A stretch of DNA of 18,903 nt from Deltaproteobacteria bacterium (GCA_016932235.1 JAFGDF010000004.1:1-18903), one strand, 5' to 3'; positions 6,385 to 14,931 are shown, counted from the stretch's first letter. Notes: generated by a model not told the origin, from the sequence alone. Program-made: numbers and translations.

Positions 6385-6982
6385 GTGTCTATCGATATAA
6401 ATACTGGTCGCTCGTCTTGAACTTCGTGAAATTCAATTTTCTCTGAAGTTAAAAGATATTAGATGTGATTCTAGTACTTTTTTATTAGTACAAAATTATA
6501 TAAAATGCAAGAAAATTTCAGGTACGCTCACAAGACCCGATCCATTTCGTAATAAACCGGTTTCTGGTAGCATTGTCCGGTTAGGAAATTGCATTTGAAG
6601 AAAGATACCGAATGAATGTAAGTAAACCGATGAAATAACAATAACTCAAAAGCCGGTTGTCTGAATCGCAGCATGGGGAGCTCTTTTTATCGGCGAAAAC
6701 CTTAGAAGCAGGATAATTGCATAAGGTGCATGCCAGGCCTCCGGCTCGGAGAGCCTACGCCTCGGAGAGCGGGCGGAATGTTTCTCGATCGTTCAACCTA
6801 ATTCGGCCCTGACAGCGACTGAGATGATCCGCCGCCCGCCTCGTAAGGCAATATGCGTAAAACTTGCCAGGAACGAGTTCGCCCGAAAAAAGAGCTCCCC
6901 ATGCTGCGATCTTTATGCAATTTCCTAACAGGACATTAGTGGGTTTCTGGAGAAATATAGAGGTAGAATTTTTCCAGTACAT
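6385..6982. other. Repeat-rich intergenic region with a large imperfect inverted repeat (6559-6952)
   Basis: No convincing gene is present. Outer arms at 6574-6594 and 6915-6935 match in 20 of 21 bases (TGTCCGGTTAGGAAATTGCA against its inverted copy). Inner arms at 6665-6688 and 6887-6910 match perfectly over 24 bases (core GCATGGGGAGCTCTTTTT). The short word GGTTTCTGG flanks both sides in direct orientation (6559-6567 and 6942-6950). CTCGGAGAGC occurs twice near 6745-6771. The layout resembles a small non-autonomous mobile element or two partly deleted inverted copies of one repeat. Near the transporter end, 6470-6485 is the exact inverse of 3306-3321. Confidence 0.6.
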
Positions 6983-7015
6983 AGGAGCCTTGCGGACTTT
7001 GTCCGCAAGACTCCT
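6983..7015 (-). other. Strong hairpin overlapping the stop codon of the Mrp gene
   Basis: CTTGCGGAC (6989-6997) and GTCCGCAAG (7001-7009) pair perfectly around TTT. After one mismatch, AGGAG (6983-6987) pairs with CTCCT (7011-7015). The TAG stop of the Mrp gene (7014-7016) lies in the outer stem. No U-run follows on the minus strand (ATGTACTGG), so this is an mRNA-end hairpin or an inserted palindrome rather than a classical terminator. Confidence 0.5.
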
Positions 7016-7856
7016 AGTCGCCGGTATCAATTATTTTCCCCATTATCTCATTATAGACAACGTTTATTTTCCATTCCTTGTTGTTCATTAACGCTCCCAG
7101 CCCGTTCTCCTCGCTTATCTTAACGACCTGAGGATCAAGAGGTATTTCTCCGAGCATAGACACATCCATCATGGATGCCATCTTTCTTCCTCCTCCTGAG
7201 CCGAAGATCGGAGATTCTTCTCCGCAGTGAGGACAGATAAAGATGCTCATGTTTTCAATAACGCCTATGATCTTCATCTTAACCTGACGGCAAAAATTTA
7301 TAGATTTTCTGACGTCCGCAAGACTCACTTCCTGTGGTGTGGTCACTATCAAAGCCTCCGCGTCCCGAATTGTCTGGGCTATTGTAAGAGGTTCATCCCC
7401 TGTCCCCGGAGGGGAATCAACGATAAGGTAATCCAGATCACCCCATTCAATATCGGAGATAAACTGTCTTATCGCGCTTATTTTGAGAGGCCCTCTCCAG
7501 ATAACGGCTGCGTCCTGCTCCCCGATAAGCATCCCCATGGAAACTATTCCCAGTTTCTCCGAATACCGGTATGGTTTAACCTTGCCCTGTTCGGACATGT
7601 CAAGGCCGCCCTTAATCTTTATCAAATTGGGGATGCTCGGCCCGTGAAGGTCCACGTCCAGCAGCCCGACATTATAACCCGATGAACTCAACATAAGCGC
7701 CAGATACCCGGCAACCGTACTCTTTCCCACGCCTCCTTTTCCGCTCATCACCAGGATCTTCCTTCCTATCCTGGCGAGGTTCTTTTCTATCATCTTATCC
7801 TGATACGCCCGCTCCATATCACCCGGTGTGGTCAAGTCCTGATTTTTACGTTCCAT
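7014..7856 (-). CDS. mrp: Mrp/NBP35-family Fe-S carrier P-loop ATPase
   Basis: The product is 280 residues with an AAGGA ribosome site before the ATG. It has the deviant Walker A SGKGGVGKST (38-47), DVDLHGPS (67-74) and LIVDSPPGTGDEP (144-156), the set typical of Mrp/ApbC/NBP35. It also has a CPHC motif (C208, C211), the metal-binding CxxC of the family, in ENMSIFICPHCGEE. Such proteins bind and pass on [4Fe-4S] clusters in the cytoplasm in an ATP-dependent way. It is on the same strand as the acs operon but separated from it by 317 bp and a terminator, so it is probably its own unit. A supply of Fe-S clusters would suit the cluster-rich CODH/ACS enzymes next door; that link is inference. A nitrogenase-type or MinD-type role is unlikely given the CxxC. 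Confidence 0.9.
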   Translation of the reverse strand: MERKNQDLTTPGDMERAYQDKMIEKNLARIGRKILVMSGKGGVGKSTVAGYLALMLSSSGYNVGLLDVDLHGPSIPNLIKIKGGLDMSEQGKVKPYRYSEKLGIVSMGMLIGEQDAAVIWRGPLKISAIRQFISDIEWGDLDYLIVDSPPGTGDEPLTIAQTIRDAEALIVTTPQEVSLADVRKSINFCRQVKMKIIGVIENMSIFICPHCGEESPIFGSGGGRKMASMMDVSMLGEIPLDPQVVKISEENGLGALMNNKEWKINVVYNEIMGKIIDTGD

Positions 7857-7940
7857 TCTTTTTTCCTTCTTTCTACAGGATATACAGTATGCACGGAAAG
7901 TTTTCCACTCCCTTCATAATAAACGCCTTTTGAATCGAGC

Positions 7941-7970
7941 TTCTGTTAATCCAGTTCATCCTGTCTTGTC
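7941..7970. repeat. Dispersed GACAGGATT-type repeat, reverse orientation
   Basis: TTCTGTTAATCCAGTTCATC followed by CTGTCTTGTC matches the reverse arm. A weak forward-like trace (ACAGGATATACAGTATG) lies at 7874-7890, upstream of the Mrp gene. Confidence 0.6.
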
Positions 7971-7978
7971 TTATGTTT

Positions 7979-8016
7979 AAAAAGAAGCCCTCCCAAATCT
8001 TAAAACATGGGAAGGC
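7979..8016 (-). terminator. Probable Rho-independent terminator of the acs operon
   Basis: On the minus strand GCCTTCCCA (8016-8008) pairs with TGGGAGGGC (7995-7987), 9 bp with one G-U pair. It is followed directly by TTCTTTTT (7986-7979). It lies about 160 bases past the acsE stop and before the Mrp gene, consistent with the end of the leftward acs transcript. Confidence 0.7.
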
Positions 8017-8090
8017 TCAATACTTCGTCTATTAATAATGCCAGATATTAAATTCTTTAATGACTATGGTTTATTATGAAGAGACGCTCG

Positions 8091-8160
8091 TTACTGGTTT
8101 CTGGATACTAGAAAAATCTTTGTTTTATTTATCCTGCATCAAGCATCCAGGGGCCAGCAT
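8091..8160. repeat. Inverted CTGGTTTCTGGATAC-type repeat
   Basis: TTACTGGTTTCTGGATACTA (around 8091-8110) and CAAGCATCCAGGGGCCAGCA (around 8140-8159) are imperfect reverse complements. They lie between the acsE stop and the terminator. They share the word GGTTTCTGG with the element at 6559-6952. Together with 7857-7940 they fill the 317-bp gap; I see no gene. Confidence 0.45.
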
Positions 8161-8173
8161 CTTTTTTAATCTG

Positions 8174-9058
8174 CTATATCTCCAGCCATGAATCGGAAAA
8201 CAAGGAGTGACCCAGGATGACCCTCGCTGTCTTTACATAATCCTTTAATTCTTTTGAAAGAGATCCCATATCAGGTTCGTCATTATCCATGACCCTGTGG
8301 ATAATCTCAACGATATCTGGTCTCTCTCCTCTTGCAATCGCTACAAGGGTATCATCATAGGCATCCGCAATGCAGGAATACATACCTTTTCTCTCAAGCA
8401 TAACCATATAAGCCTGGTTCAGAATAGGTCTAAGTTGGTCAGGGGGACCGTTGGATATATTTGAAAGGCCGCAGGTGGATTTCACACCGGGAAACATGTC
8501 CTGAAGCATCTCCTGAAAGGCAAGCAGGCTCATGAGCTGTGGCTGCTGTATGTTCACGGGTGTGACGATACCATCGACAAAAATATCTTCATTTGGTATT
8601 CCCGCCTCGTTCGCGGCATAAATAAGTTCTGCCGCCAAAGCCCCTCTTTCGTTTTCGTCCCTCGGTAGGCCATCGGGGCCCCACATAAGGGCTATCATGT
8701 TTGCCTGGTATTTCACGGCAAGAGGGATCATCTTCTCATACCGTTCAGGCCTGCACATAATAGAATTGATTATAGCCTTTCCCTTATGAACTGAAAGTCC
8801 GGCTTCCATTGCCTCGATGTTTGAGGTGTCAAGACAGAGGGGCGGTGAATCACCTATGGCATCCTGAACTGTCCTGACGACAAATTCCATCAATTCAGGA
8901 CCACCCTTTCTGGCAGGCCCGAGATTAATATCTATCCAGTCCATGCCCTTTTCTTTTTGCCTTTTTGCCTCCTCGGCGATCGGATCGGGATTCTTTTCAT
9001 TGAACGCCCTGCCGATAATCCTGTTGATTACGTTTAAATTTTCTCCAATAAGTAGCAT
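8174..9058 (-). CDS. acsE: 5-methyltetrahydrofolate:corrinoid/iron-sulfur protein methyltransferase (AcsE)
   Basis: The product is 294 residues, slightly longer than the 262-residue Moorella enzyme, with a strong AGGAGAGG ribosome site before the ATG. It is a pterin-binding TIM barrel. MLLIGENLN opens the barrel, DWIDINLGPAR follows at about 40-50, and the conserved polar residues are present: D77 and N80 (LDTSN), N98 (IINSIM), D162 (DGIVTPVN) and N200 (CGLSNISNG). These correspond to the folate-binding positions known from Moorella. It transfers the methyl group of methyl-H4folate to the cob(I)amide of the AcsCD protein, linking the methyl and carbonyl branches of the Wood-Ljungdahl pathway. 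It is the last gene of the acs operon, separated from acsC by 101 bp that hold a repeat hairpin. Confidence 0.96.
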   Translation of the reverse strand: MLLIGENLNVINRIIGRAFNEKNPDPIAEEAKRQKEKGMDWIDINLGPARKGGPELMEFVVRTVQDAIGDSPPLCLDTSNIEAMEAGLSVHKGKAIINSIMCRPERYEKMIPLAVKYQANMIALMWGPDGLPRDENERGALAAELIYAANEAGIPNEDIFVDGIVTPVNIQQPQLMSLLAFQEMLQDMFPGVKSTCGLSNISNGPPDQLRPILNQAYMVMLERKGMYSCIADAYDDTLVAIARGERPDIVEIIHRVMDNDEPDMGSLSKELKDYVKTARVILGHSLFSDSWLEI

Positions 9059-9068
9059 GGCCCTCTCC

Positions 9069-9153
9069 TTTTTTTGACAGGATTTTGAGGATCTGCGGGA
9101 TTTTACATATGCTTTGAAAAGGAATTATCCCTTGCATCCTGTTAATCCTGTCC
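9069..9153. repeat. Inverted pair of GACAGGATT-type repeats inside the acs operon
   Basis: The forward arm at 9069-9103 (TTTTTTGACAGGATTTTGAG and onward) and the reverse arm at 9135-9153 (CATCCTGTTAATCCTGTCC) fill most of the acsC-acsE spacer. They could fold into a stem in the operon mRNA directly upstream of the acsE ribosome site. Confidence 0.8.
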
Positions 9154-9159
9154 AAGAAA

Positions 9160-10506
9160 TTATTTCCAATTATCCCTCAGATACTTGGGTATCAATGAGG
9201 CATCTCTTGGCCCTATCATTATCTCCCAACCCGGCAGCTCCTCTTCCATCTCCCCGCTTATGGAGGCGGCATAACCAGGAATTATAATCTTCTTGTGGCC
9301 TACCTTTTCCGCGATCCCGCATTTCTTTACAAAGCCGCCCACCATATCGCCTGAGAATTTTCCCGCGGCCCAGGCGGTCATTACGGAAAGGCCCTCGGTG
9401 TCCATTATCAGCAACCAGCTCGGCACCCTGCTTCCCTCTATCTCGCCGCAGACGATAAAATAGGTAAGAGAAAAATTCGTCGTGACCAGTATCGGCGAAT
9501 TCTCGTCCGGGCTTCCTATCTCATAGATTCCCTGTGTCACCGTCATCGGCCGTTGAGGATCTGTAAATATATTCAGGCGTTCCAGCAGCAATGGAAAAAG
9601 ACTCTCGCTGCGAAAATCAGAAAGCACGATTATGCCGGCGTACTTGGCAATCAACGTGGCTGCGATGATGGTCTCCATGTCCAGGTTTCCGGCCATCTCA
9701 CAGGGAAAGCATATCGTCGGAAAACCCAGAGACCTGCTCCCCGCCTTAAGGGACGCTCTCCGAATAGCCACCTGATTCTCGAAAACTTTTTTCATCTCCC
9801 TGGATCCGTGATCAAGCAGTAAGTCCTTCAGTCCCATGCCTGTCAATTTATCGCTCAACTGGATAAGCTCATCGATACTGTCAGCTTTTATAGCGAGAGG
9901 ACAGCCGGATTCCTTTGCGACTTTTCCCATGTCCTCTGCGTTTCCGGCTGTTGCCGCATATATAACAGGCCTTTTGAACGAGCACACATCCAGCGCAGCC
10001 TTCATCGCGTCGATATTTTCTGATATTAAAATCAGACCGAATTCCGTTTCCTCCGCGACCTTTTTCGCGACCGCGGCGAACGCATTTGCGTCATTCTTTA
10101 CGTCTTTCAGGGCAACCAGTTCCGGCCTGAGATTCAAACCAACCCTTTCATACTGGAGGGAGTTCCATTCTTTCAGTTTCTTTTCCAGCTCATCTGAACC
10201 TATATCGGAATTTATTACCGCAGCCAGCCCGGTCGGGTTGTAAAACGTTTTTTCATGTCTGAACATCACAGTTTCGCCACCGGTCTTGAAGGCCCTAGTT
10301 CCCGCGCCTATGCCGACAGGTCTGATGGGCGGCGCCGAGGCTTCGGCCAACTGCTCTTTAGCCTCGTCCGAAACATAAGGGCACGCGTCCAGCTCGGCTT
10401 TTCCTGCAGCAAGGTTCATGGCAAATGCAAGGCAGGTTGGAACACCACATTCTTTACAGTTGGTCTTCGGCAACAACTTAAAGATCTGAATTCCAGTTAA
10501 TCCCAT
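9160..10506 (-). CDS. acsC: Corrinoid/iron-sulfur protein large subunit (AcsC)
   Basis: The product is 448 residues, the usual length of the large subunit, with an AAGGAG ribosome site. The N-terminal domain binds a [4Fe-4S] cluster through C17, C20, C25 and C42 (TNCKECGVPTC...ACPY). This low-potential cluster reactivates the cobalt. The middle is a TIM barrel (about 95-315) that contacts AcsD, and the C-terminal part (about 325-448, ILVTTNFSLTYFIVCGEIEG, GYAASISGEMEEELPGWEI) is the cobalamin-binding domain. With AcsD it carries the methyl group from AcsE to the A-cluster of AcsB. It lies 67 bp downstream of acsB in the same operon. Confidence 0.96.
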   Translation of the reverse strand: MGLTGIQIFKLLPKTNCKECGVPTCLAFAMNLAAGKAELDACPYVSDEAKEQLAEASAPPIRPVGIGAGTRAFKTGGETVMFRHEKTFYNPTGLAAVINSDIGSDELEKKLKEWNSLQYERVGLNLRPELVALKDVKNDANAFAAVAKKVAEETEFGLILISENIDAMKAALDVCSFKRPVIYAATAGNAEDMGKVAKESGCPLAIKADSIDELIQLSDKLTGMGLKDLLLDHGSREMKKVFENQVAIRRASLKAGSRSLGFPTICFPCEMAGNLDMETIIAATLIAKYAGIIVLSDFRSESLFPLLLERLNIFTDPQRPMTVTQGIYEIGSPDENSPILVTTNFSLTYFIVCGEIEGSRVPSWLLIMDTEGLSVMTAWAAGKFSGDMVGGFVKKCGIAEKVGHKKIIIPGYAASISGEMEEELPGWEIMIGPRDASLIPKYLRDNWK

Positions 10507-10573
10507 AATAGACTCCTTTTGAAATAAAATCGTTTCAGGGTTTTACAGTGTTATATAAAATTCCAGAGCACCT

Positions 10574-12787
10574 TTACCCCACGATGGGTTCCATTTTCAG
10601 GGCCGGATGATCTTTCTCCTGAAGGAAAGAAAAGATCTCCTCCTCGGTAACACCTACCGTCTCATCTGCTATCTTGTCGATAAGATCGGGAACACCCATC
10701 TCTTCGCTTCGTTTCAACAACCTTTCCCTTATCTCATCCTTCAAAGATTTGGGCATCCACACCATGCGCAGGAGTCCTCCATCACCCAGTATAAATTTAC
10801 CTTGTGTGATATTAAACTTTGAATGCCCCACAAAACCCGGGGTTGAGGCTCCGCCGCCCATGACTCCCGCAAGGGTTGTGAATTTCATACCGCAGGGAGT
10901 CTCACCCGCGTAATCCCTGTGCACAGTCATTATCCCATTACACGTTGGCACCACAGCCGCGATACACTCACAGCAGCCGCATGTCGTCATTGGATCGTGA
11001 ACGATTGAGTAAAAATTATAGTGGGTGATATTTCCCCTCGATGCCTTCTCCACAAATTCGTTGACACCCTTCCACTGTCCAAGCACCGGATCAATACATT
11101 CTCCCTTTACAACAGGCTGGTTCGGTCCCGTGGGATTTATCTCGTATGAGGCCTTGCAATCCATCCAGTTGTACGCTCCGCAAAGACCTGTTCTTTCCGG
11201 GCTGACGGTACAGACATGGGAAGGAGCGAAAGACTGGCATAGCGTGCAGGAGTAATAGGTTTCCACATCCTCGTCCTTCATTTTCTCAACACGCTCATCC
11301 CTGGTCTTGTATTCCGACCTGGCTCTCTCTGTCAGCTTAACCACGTCCTCTTTCCCGGTATAAAGAGTTACCTCTACCTTATCCAGGATCTTTGAAAAAT
11401 CCTGATGAAATTTTGCATGGATCACCACACCTATATCCTTAAGGGTAAAACCTTTTTCTATGGCAGCCTTGCTTACTCTGATCCATGAAATATCCCTCTG
11501 GCCGATATGCATTATGCCCTGTATATAGTTTACCAGGTGGTGTATCTGGCGTTCCAGGATAGGCTCAAAGTCCGTTTGAAACTCGCGCCCCGCGACCTGC
11601 ACGTAGATACCGAGAGGAAACGTATCGCCCTGCTTTAGATCCTTGATGTCAGATCCGACCACGTTTACCTTTCCATCTTCGATCTCGTTCATCTCCGCCA
11701 TTTTTACGAGCTCTGTGCACTGTGTCTTTCCTCCTCCGGTCTGGCAGTACAGATCATCACCCCTTACACGCTCTCCCTCAAAAGCCGGGCCAAACGCGCA
11801 TGGGATATCTATTTCGGTCACGGTAACCTTGAGACCCCTGACCTCCACCGACCGCTGAGTAATTTCATTAAGCGGCACATTCGCCACTACATGTTCGTAT
11901 GTGCATATCCCCGTAGGGAGTATCTCGGGTATATCTGTATCGGCCAGGGTCGGGAAGCCCCAGTTTACACAACCGGCGGCCGCAACCGCCCATTCGGTAC
12001 CAATATCACCGAGAGCATTTACGAAGGCGAAGATCCTATCCTTATTATATAGAAGATTCTTTTTATAGTCTCCCGGTTTAATACCGCCAAATGCCATAGC
12101 AGCTCGATTCGCAAAGCCCAAGGCGAATATGGCAGAAGAAATATCAGGACCAAATGGAACAATCCTGGTATTCCAGCCCACCTGCATGCCTGCTTCGAGG
12201 CACTGCTCTACCAATGTCTTGTTATTATGTCTCGCTGCACAGAAAATATACAGGTTCTTTTTCTGATAATCTTCGACAATAGTCTTAGCAATTTCAATAT
12301 TTGGTGCAGCACCCACCATCGCTGCAAAGCCTGGTGCGCTTCCATCAACAAACTCAACCCCCCTTTTTCTAAGAATGGTGTCGTCAGCCGGTCCCAGCCA
12401 GAGCTTTCCGGCATCCAGATCAGGATCTTCCTGCGGGTGGTAAAAATCCGGCTCATTTAGAATACGAATTGCCTCCTTTATTTCATATGCAAAGAGAGCA
12501 GCCATACCCGCGTCCAGTAATGGTCCTAAATATGGAAGATGGTTTTTACCCTTTACGTGCGGGGGCAAAAGACCCCTTGCAAATTCCATTGGTTTTTTGA
12601 GGTCCTCCAGTTTCTCACATTTCATTCCAGTCAGCGAATATATCACGGGTAGATAATATGCGGTATTTGGAAAACCGATCTTTGTACTTGCATCATATGT
12701 TTCAAGCGCCTTTTGTAACTCTCCCTCGACAGTTGAAACCACCTTATAACCACCTTGTATAACAGCAAACGCTACTAACTTTGACAT
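10574..12787 (-). CDS. acsB: Acetyl-CoA synthase, CODH/ACS complex (AcsB)
   Basis: The product is 737 residues, full bacterial length including the N-terminal domain that docks on CO dehydrogenase (archaeal CdhC lacks it). A GGGGGAAGG ribosome site precedes the ATG. The A-cluster ligands are intact: C514, C517, C526 and C536 (spacing 3, 9, 10, identical to C506/509/518/528 of Moorella). The distal nickel site C603-G604-C605 is 89 residues after the first Cys, again as in Moorella (595-597). It condenses CO, a methyl group from AcsCD, and CoA into acetyl-CoA. It follows acsA by 35 bp, as expected for subunits that form one enzyme. Confidence 0.97.
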   Translation of the reverse strand: MSKLVAFAVIQGGYKVVSTVEGELQKALETYDASTKIGFPNTAYYLPVIYSLTGMKCEKLEDLKKPMEFARGLLPPHVKGKNHLPYLGPLLDAGMAALFAYEIKEAIRILNEPDFYHPQEDPDLDAGKLWLGPADDTILRKRGVEFVDGSAPGFAAMVGAAPNIEIAKTIVEDYQKKNLYIFCAARHNNKTLVEQCLEAGMQVGWNTRIVPFGPDISSAIFALGFANRAAMAFGGIKPGDYKKNLLYNKDRIFAFVNALGDIGTEWAVAAAGCVNWGFPTLADTDIPEILPTGICTYEHVVANVPLNEITQRSVEVRGLKVTVTEIDIPCAFGPAFEGERVRGDDLYCQTGGGKTQCTELVKMAEMNEIEDGKVNVVGSDIKDLKQGDTFPLGIYVQVAGREFQTDFEPILERQIHHLVNYIQGIMHIGQRDISWIRVSKAAIEKGFTLKDIGVVIHAKFHQDFSKILDKVEVTLYTGKEDVVKLTERARSEYKTRDERVEKMKDEDVETYYSCTLCQSFAPSHVCTVSPERTGLCGAYNWMDCKASYEINPTGPNQPVVKGECIDPVLGQWKGVNEFVEKASRGNITHYNFYSIVHDPMTTCGCCECIAAVVPTCNGIMTVHRDYAGETPCGMKFTTLAGVMGGGASTPGFVGHSKFNITQGKFILGDGGLLRMVWMPKSLKDEIRERLLKRSEEMGVPDLIDKIADETVGVTEEEIFSFLQEKDHPALKMEPIVG

Positions 12788-12822
12788 GCCTTCCCCCTTC
12801 GTTGAGGATTTATTTTATTTCA

Positions 12823-14859
12823 TTAACCTTCCAACGCCCTACGATCAGCCATATCCATAAGAACCCTCTCTCTTGCTTTATCTATGCCGAGTTCCTTACG
12901 TTTCTTATCGATATGTGCAATCATTAATTGAGCGTGTTTATAAGGATCCGGTTCTATATCCCACTTGCCACCATAAATCTTTTCCAGTTCATCGGAAAGG
13001 TAGTTGTGGAACACGGGCGCTCCCGAGGTCGGTAATGTCACACCAAATACCGTGTAAACACCCGAAGCGACAAAATAATGGCCTATGCTGATAGCCTTTT
13101 CACTCATCCATTCCGGAGCGCTTCCAGCGGCAGGCAAATCACATATATCTTTTCCAAGGCCCCCTGCCTTTACCACTTCTGTAGCAGCCAGGAGTATACG
13201 GCTGTTATCAACACATGAACCCATGTGGAGAACGGGCGGTATTCCAACAGTTTCACATACTTCTGCAAGACCGGGACCGCAATATACCGCTGCGCTTTCC
13301 GGCGTGAGCAAGCCCTCCGTAGCACATGCAATCGCATTGCATCCGGTGGTCAGCACTATCACATCGTTTTTAATGAGCTCTTTTACAACCGTGATGTGTG
13401 CCTCATTATGTCTCGTTCTTGCATTATTACACCCGACAACACCGCCGATACCCCTGATACGACCGTTTATTATATTATCATTCAATGTATAGTATGAGCC
13501 TCGGAATGTACCGCCAAGATGATACTCGATCGATTCAACACCAAAGCCGGCAACCTGGTTTGCCTTATACTTTGGAATCATTACCTCTGCTCCCCTGTTC
13601 TCAAAATTATCTATGGCCAACCTGACTATTCTCTCGGCATCCTCCAATGCATGGTGTTCATCAAATTCTATATGTAAGACATTATCCTGCTCCATTCTTG
13701 CGATCGGATGGGTTGTGATGATTTTCGTGTGAAAGCATTTCGCGACACTGGCAATATTCTGCATTATGCACTGGATATCAACCACCATCGCGTCGCATGC
13801 CCCGGTTATAATAGCAAGCTCCTGCTGCAGAAAGTTGCCTACAGGCGGAATGCCGTGACGCTGTAATATCTCGTTGGCCGTACAGCATATACCGCCGAGC
13901 TGAATACCCTTGGCTCCTTTGGATTTAGCATATTCTATTATTTCAGGCTTATGCACTACCGCAACGATCATCTCGGAAAGTACCGGCTCGTGTCCGTGAA
14001 CTATGAGATTTACGTGATCAGCCTTCATTATACCAAGATTGGATTCCGAAAAAATAGGTGAAGGAGTACCGAACAGGACATCCTGTAGATCTGTAGCGAG
14101 CATCGATCCACCCCATCCGTCGGCAATTGCCGCCCTGGTTCCCTGTTTTATAAGATTTTTATAATCCTGATCAACCCCCATATGTGTCCGGTGCATGATC
14201 TCGACTATTTCCCTGTCTATATTTCTAGGAATGACGCCGGCCTTTTTCCATTTTTCGTATAGAGGCTCGGGGGCCCTCTTGCAATACAGGAGCTCTCCTT
14301 CTGATTTCCCCCACTCATTCATTGCGTTTTCAGCCACTTCTAATGCGATCTCATCTATGTCTCTGTCCAGGATCTCGCCGTCCTTTTCAACAGTTGTTTC
14401 AACACCCAGGTAGGGAGCTATCTGAAGTAGTTTAAAATGATCTTTTATCTTGTATGCGTCAGTCTCTTTTCTCGCTGCTGACCTGAAGACCTCCGCGACG
14501 CTTCTACCATGATCCGAATGCGCAGAAGCTCCTCCTGCAATCATTCTGATAAAATTACGTGCCGCGATCGTGTTCGCTGTAGCACCACACAGACCTTTCC
14601 TCGTGTCTTCACCCTGTATTCCTCCCTTTGGAAGCGGCAGACGACATGGTCCCATAGAACAATTTTTGCAGCATATACCCTGTATACCTATATTACAGGG
14701 TTTCATGTTCTCAGCCCTGTCAAAGATCGTTTCTACTTCAAGTTCATGAGATCTTTGAATCAACTCCTGGGATGCTACATCCATGGTCGCCATAACAGGA
14801 TCAGCCAGTTTCTTTGTTTTTTCGAGCTTTACTGCTTTTAGATCTTTCTCTTCTGCCAT
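12823..14859 (-). CDS. acsA: Anaerobic nickel CO dehydrogenase, catalytic subunit (AcsA/CooS)
   Basis: The product is 678 residues with a GAGGAGG ribosome site. The D-cluster cysteines C55 and C63 and the B-cluster cysteines C64, C67, C72 and C91 lie in CNIGIQGICCKNCSMGPCR and KGLCGA; the last spacing is about five residues longer than in the Carboxydothermus enzyme. All C-cluster ligands are present: H290 (HGHEPVL), C325/C326 (GGICCTAN), C364 (DIQC), C477 (VVGCNNA), C507 (TTGCNA) and C549 (HMGSCVDNSR). The catalytic Lys is K588 (SEKAISIG). The enzyme reduces CO2 to CO, which channels to AcsB. Its place directly before acsB points to the bifunctional CODH/ACS complex rather than a stand-alone CooS. 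Confidence 0.97.
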   Translation of the reverse strand: MAEEKDLKAVKLEKTKKLADPVMATMDVASQELIQRSHELEVETIFDRAENMKPCNIGIQGICCKNCSMGPCRLPLPKGGIQGEDTRKGLCGATANTIAARNFIRMIAGGASAHSDHGRSVAEVFRSAARKETDAYKIKDHFKLLQIAPYLGVETTVEKDGEILDRDIDEIALEVAENAMNEWGKSEGELLYCKRAPEPLYEKWKKAGVIPRNIDREIVEIMHRTHMGVDQDYKNLIKQGTRAAIADGWGGSMLATDLQDVLFGTPSPIFSESNLGIMKADHVNLIVHGHEPVLSEMIVAVVHKPEIIEYAKSKGAKGIQLGGICCTANEILQRHGIPPVGNFLQQELAIITGACDAMVVDIQCIMQNIASVAKCFHTKIITTHPIARMEQDNVLHIEFDEHHALEDAERIVRLAIDNFENRGAEVMIPKYKANQVAGFGVESIEYHLGGTFRGSYYTLNDNIINGRIRGIGGVVGCNNARTRHNEAHITVVKELIKNDVIVLTTGCNAIACATEGLLTPESAAVYCGPGLAEVCETVGIPPVLHMGSCVDNSRILLAATEVVKAGGLGKDICDLPAAGSAPEWMSEKAISIGHYFVASGVYTVFGVTLPTSGAPVFHNYLSDELEKIYGGKWDIEPDPYKHAQLMIAHIDKKRKELGIDKARERVLMDMADRRALEG

Positions 14860-14931
14860 TAGAGGTTCCTCCTCATATTTTTTTTAGGCAATTACCAATA
14901 ATCGTTAATAATAAGGGATTCCAACAGATCA

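Noticed and set aside
6741..6850. Integron attC site suggested by GC-rich inverted stretches
   Set aside because: The core sites and spacing of attC are not present and no integrase is in the window.
6755..7030. Leftward 91-codon open frame overlapping the Mrp 3' end
   Set aside because: It lies within the inverted repeat element, has no ribosome site and no recognisable family, and overlaps a well-supported gene end and a hairpin.
7014..7856. Assigning the Mrp-type ATPase as a dedicated CODH/ACS maturation factor
   Set aside because: Only proximity supports it; a terminator separates it from the acs operon and Mrp proteins are general Fe-S carriers.
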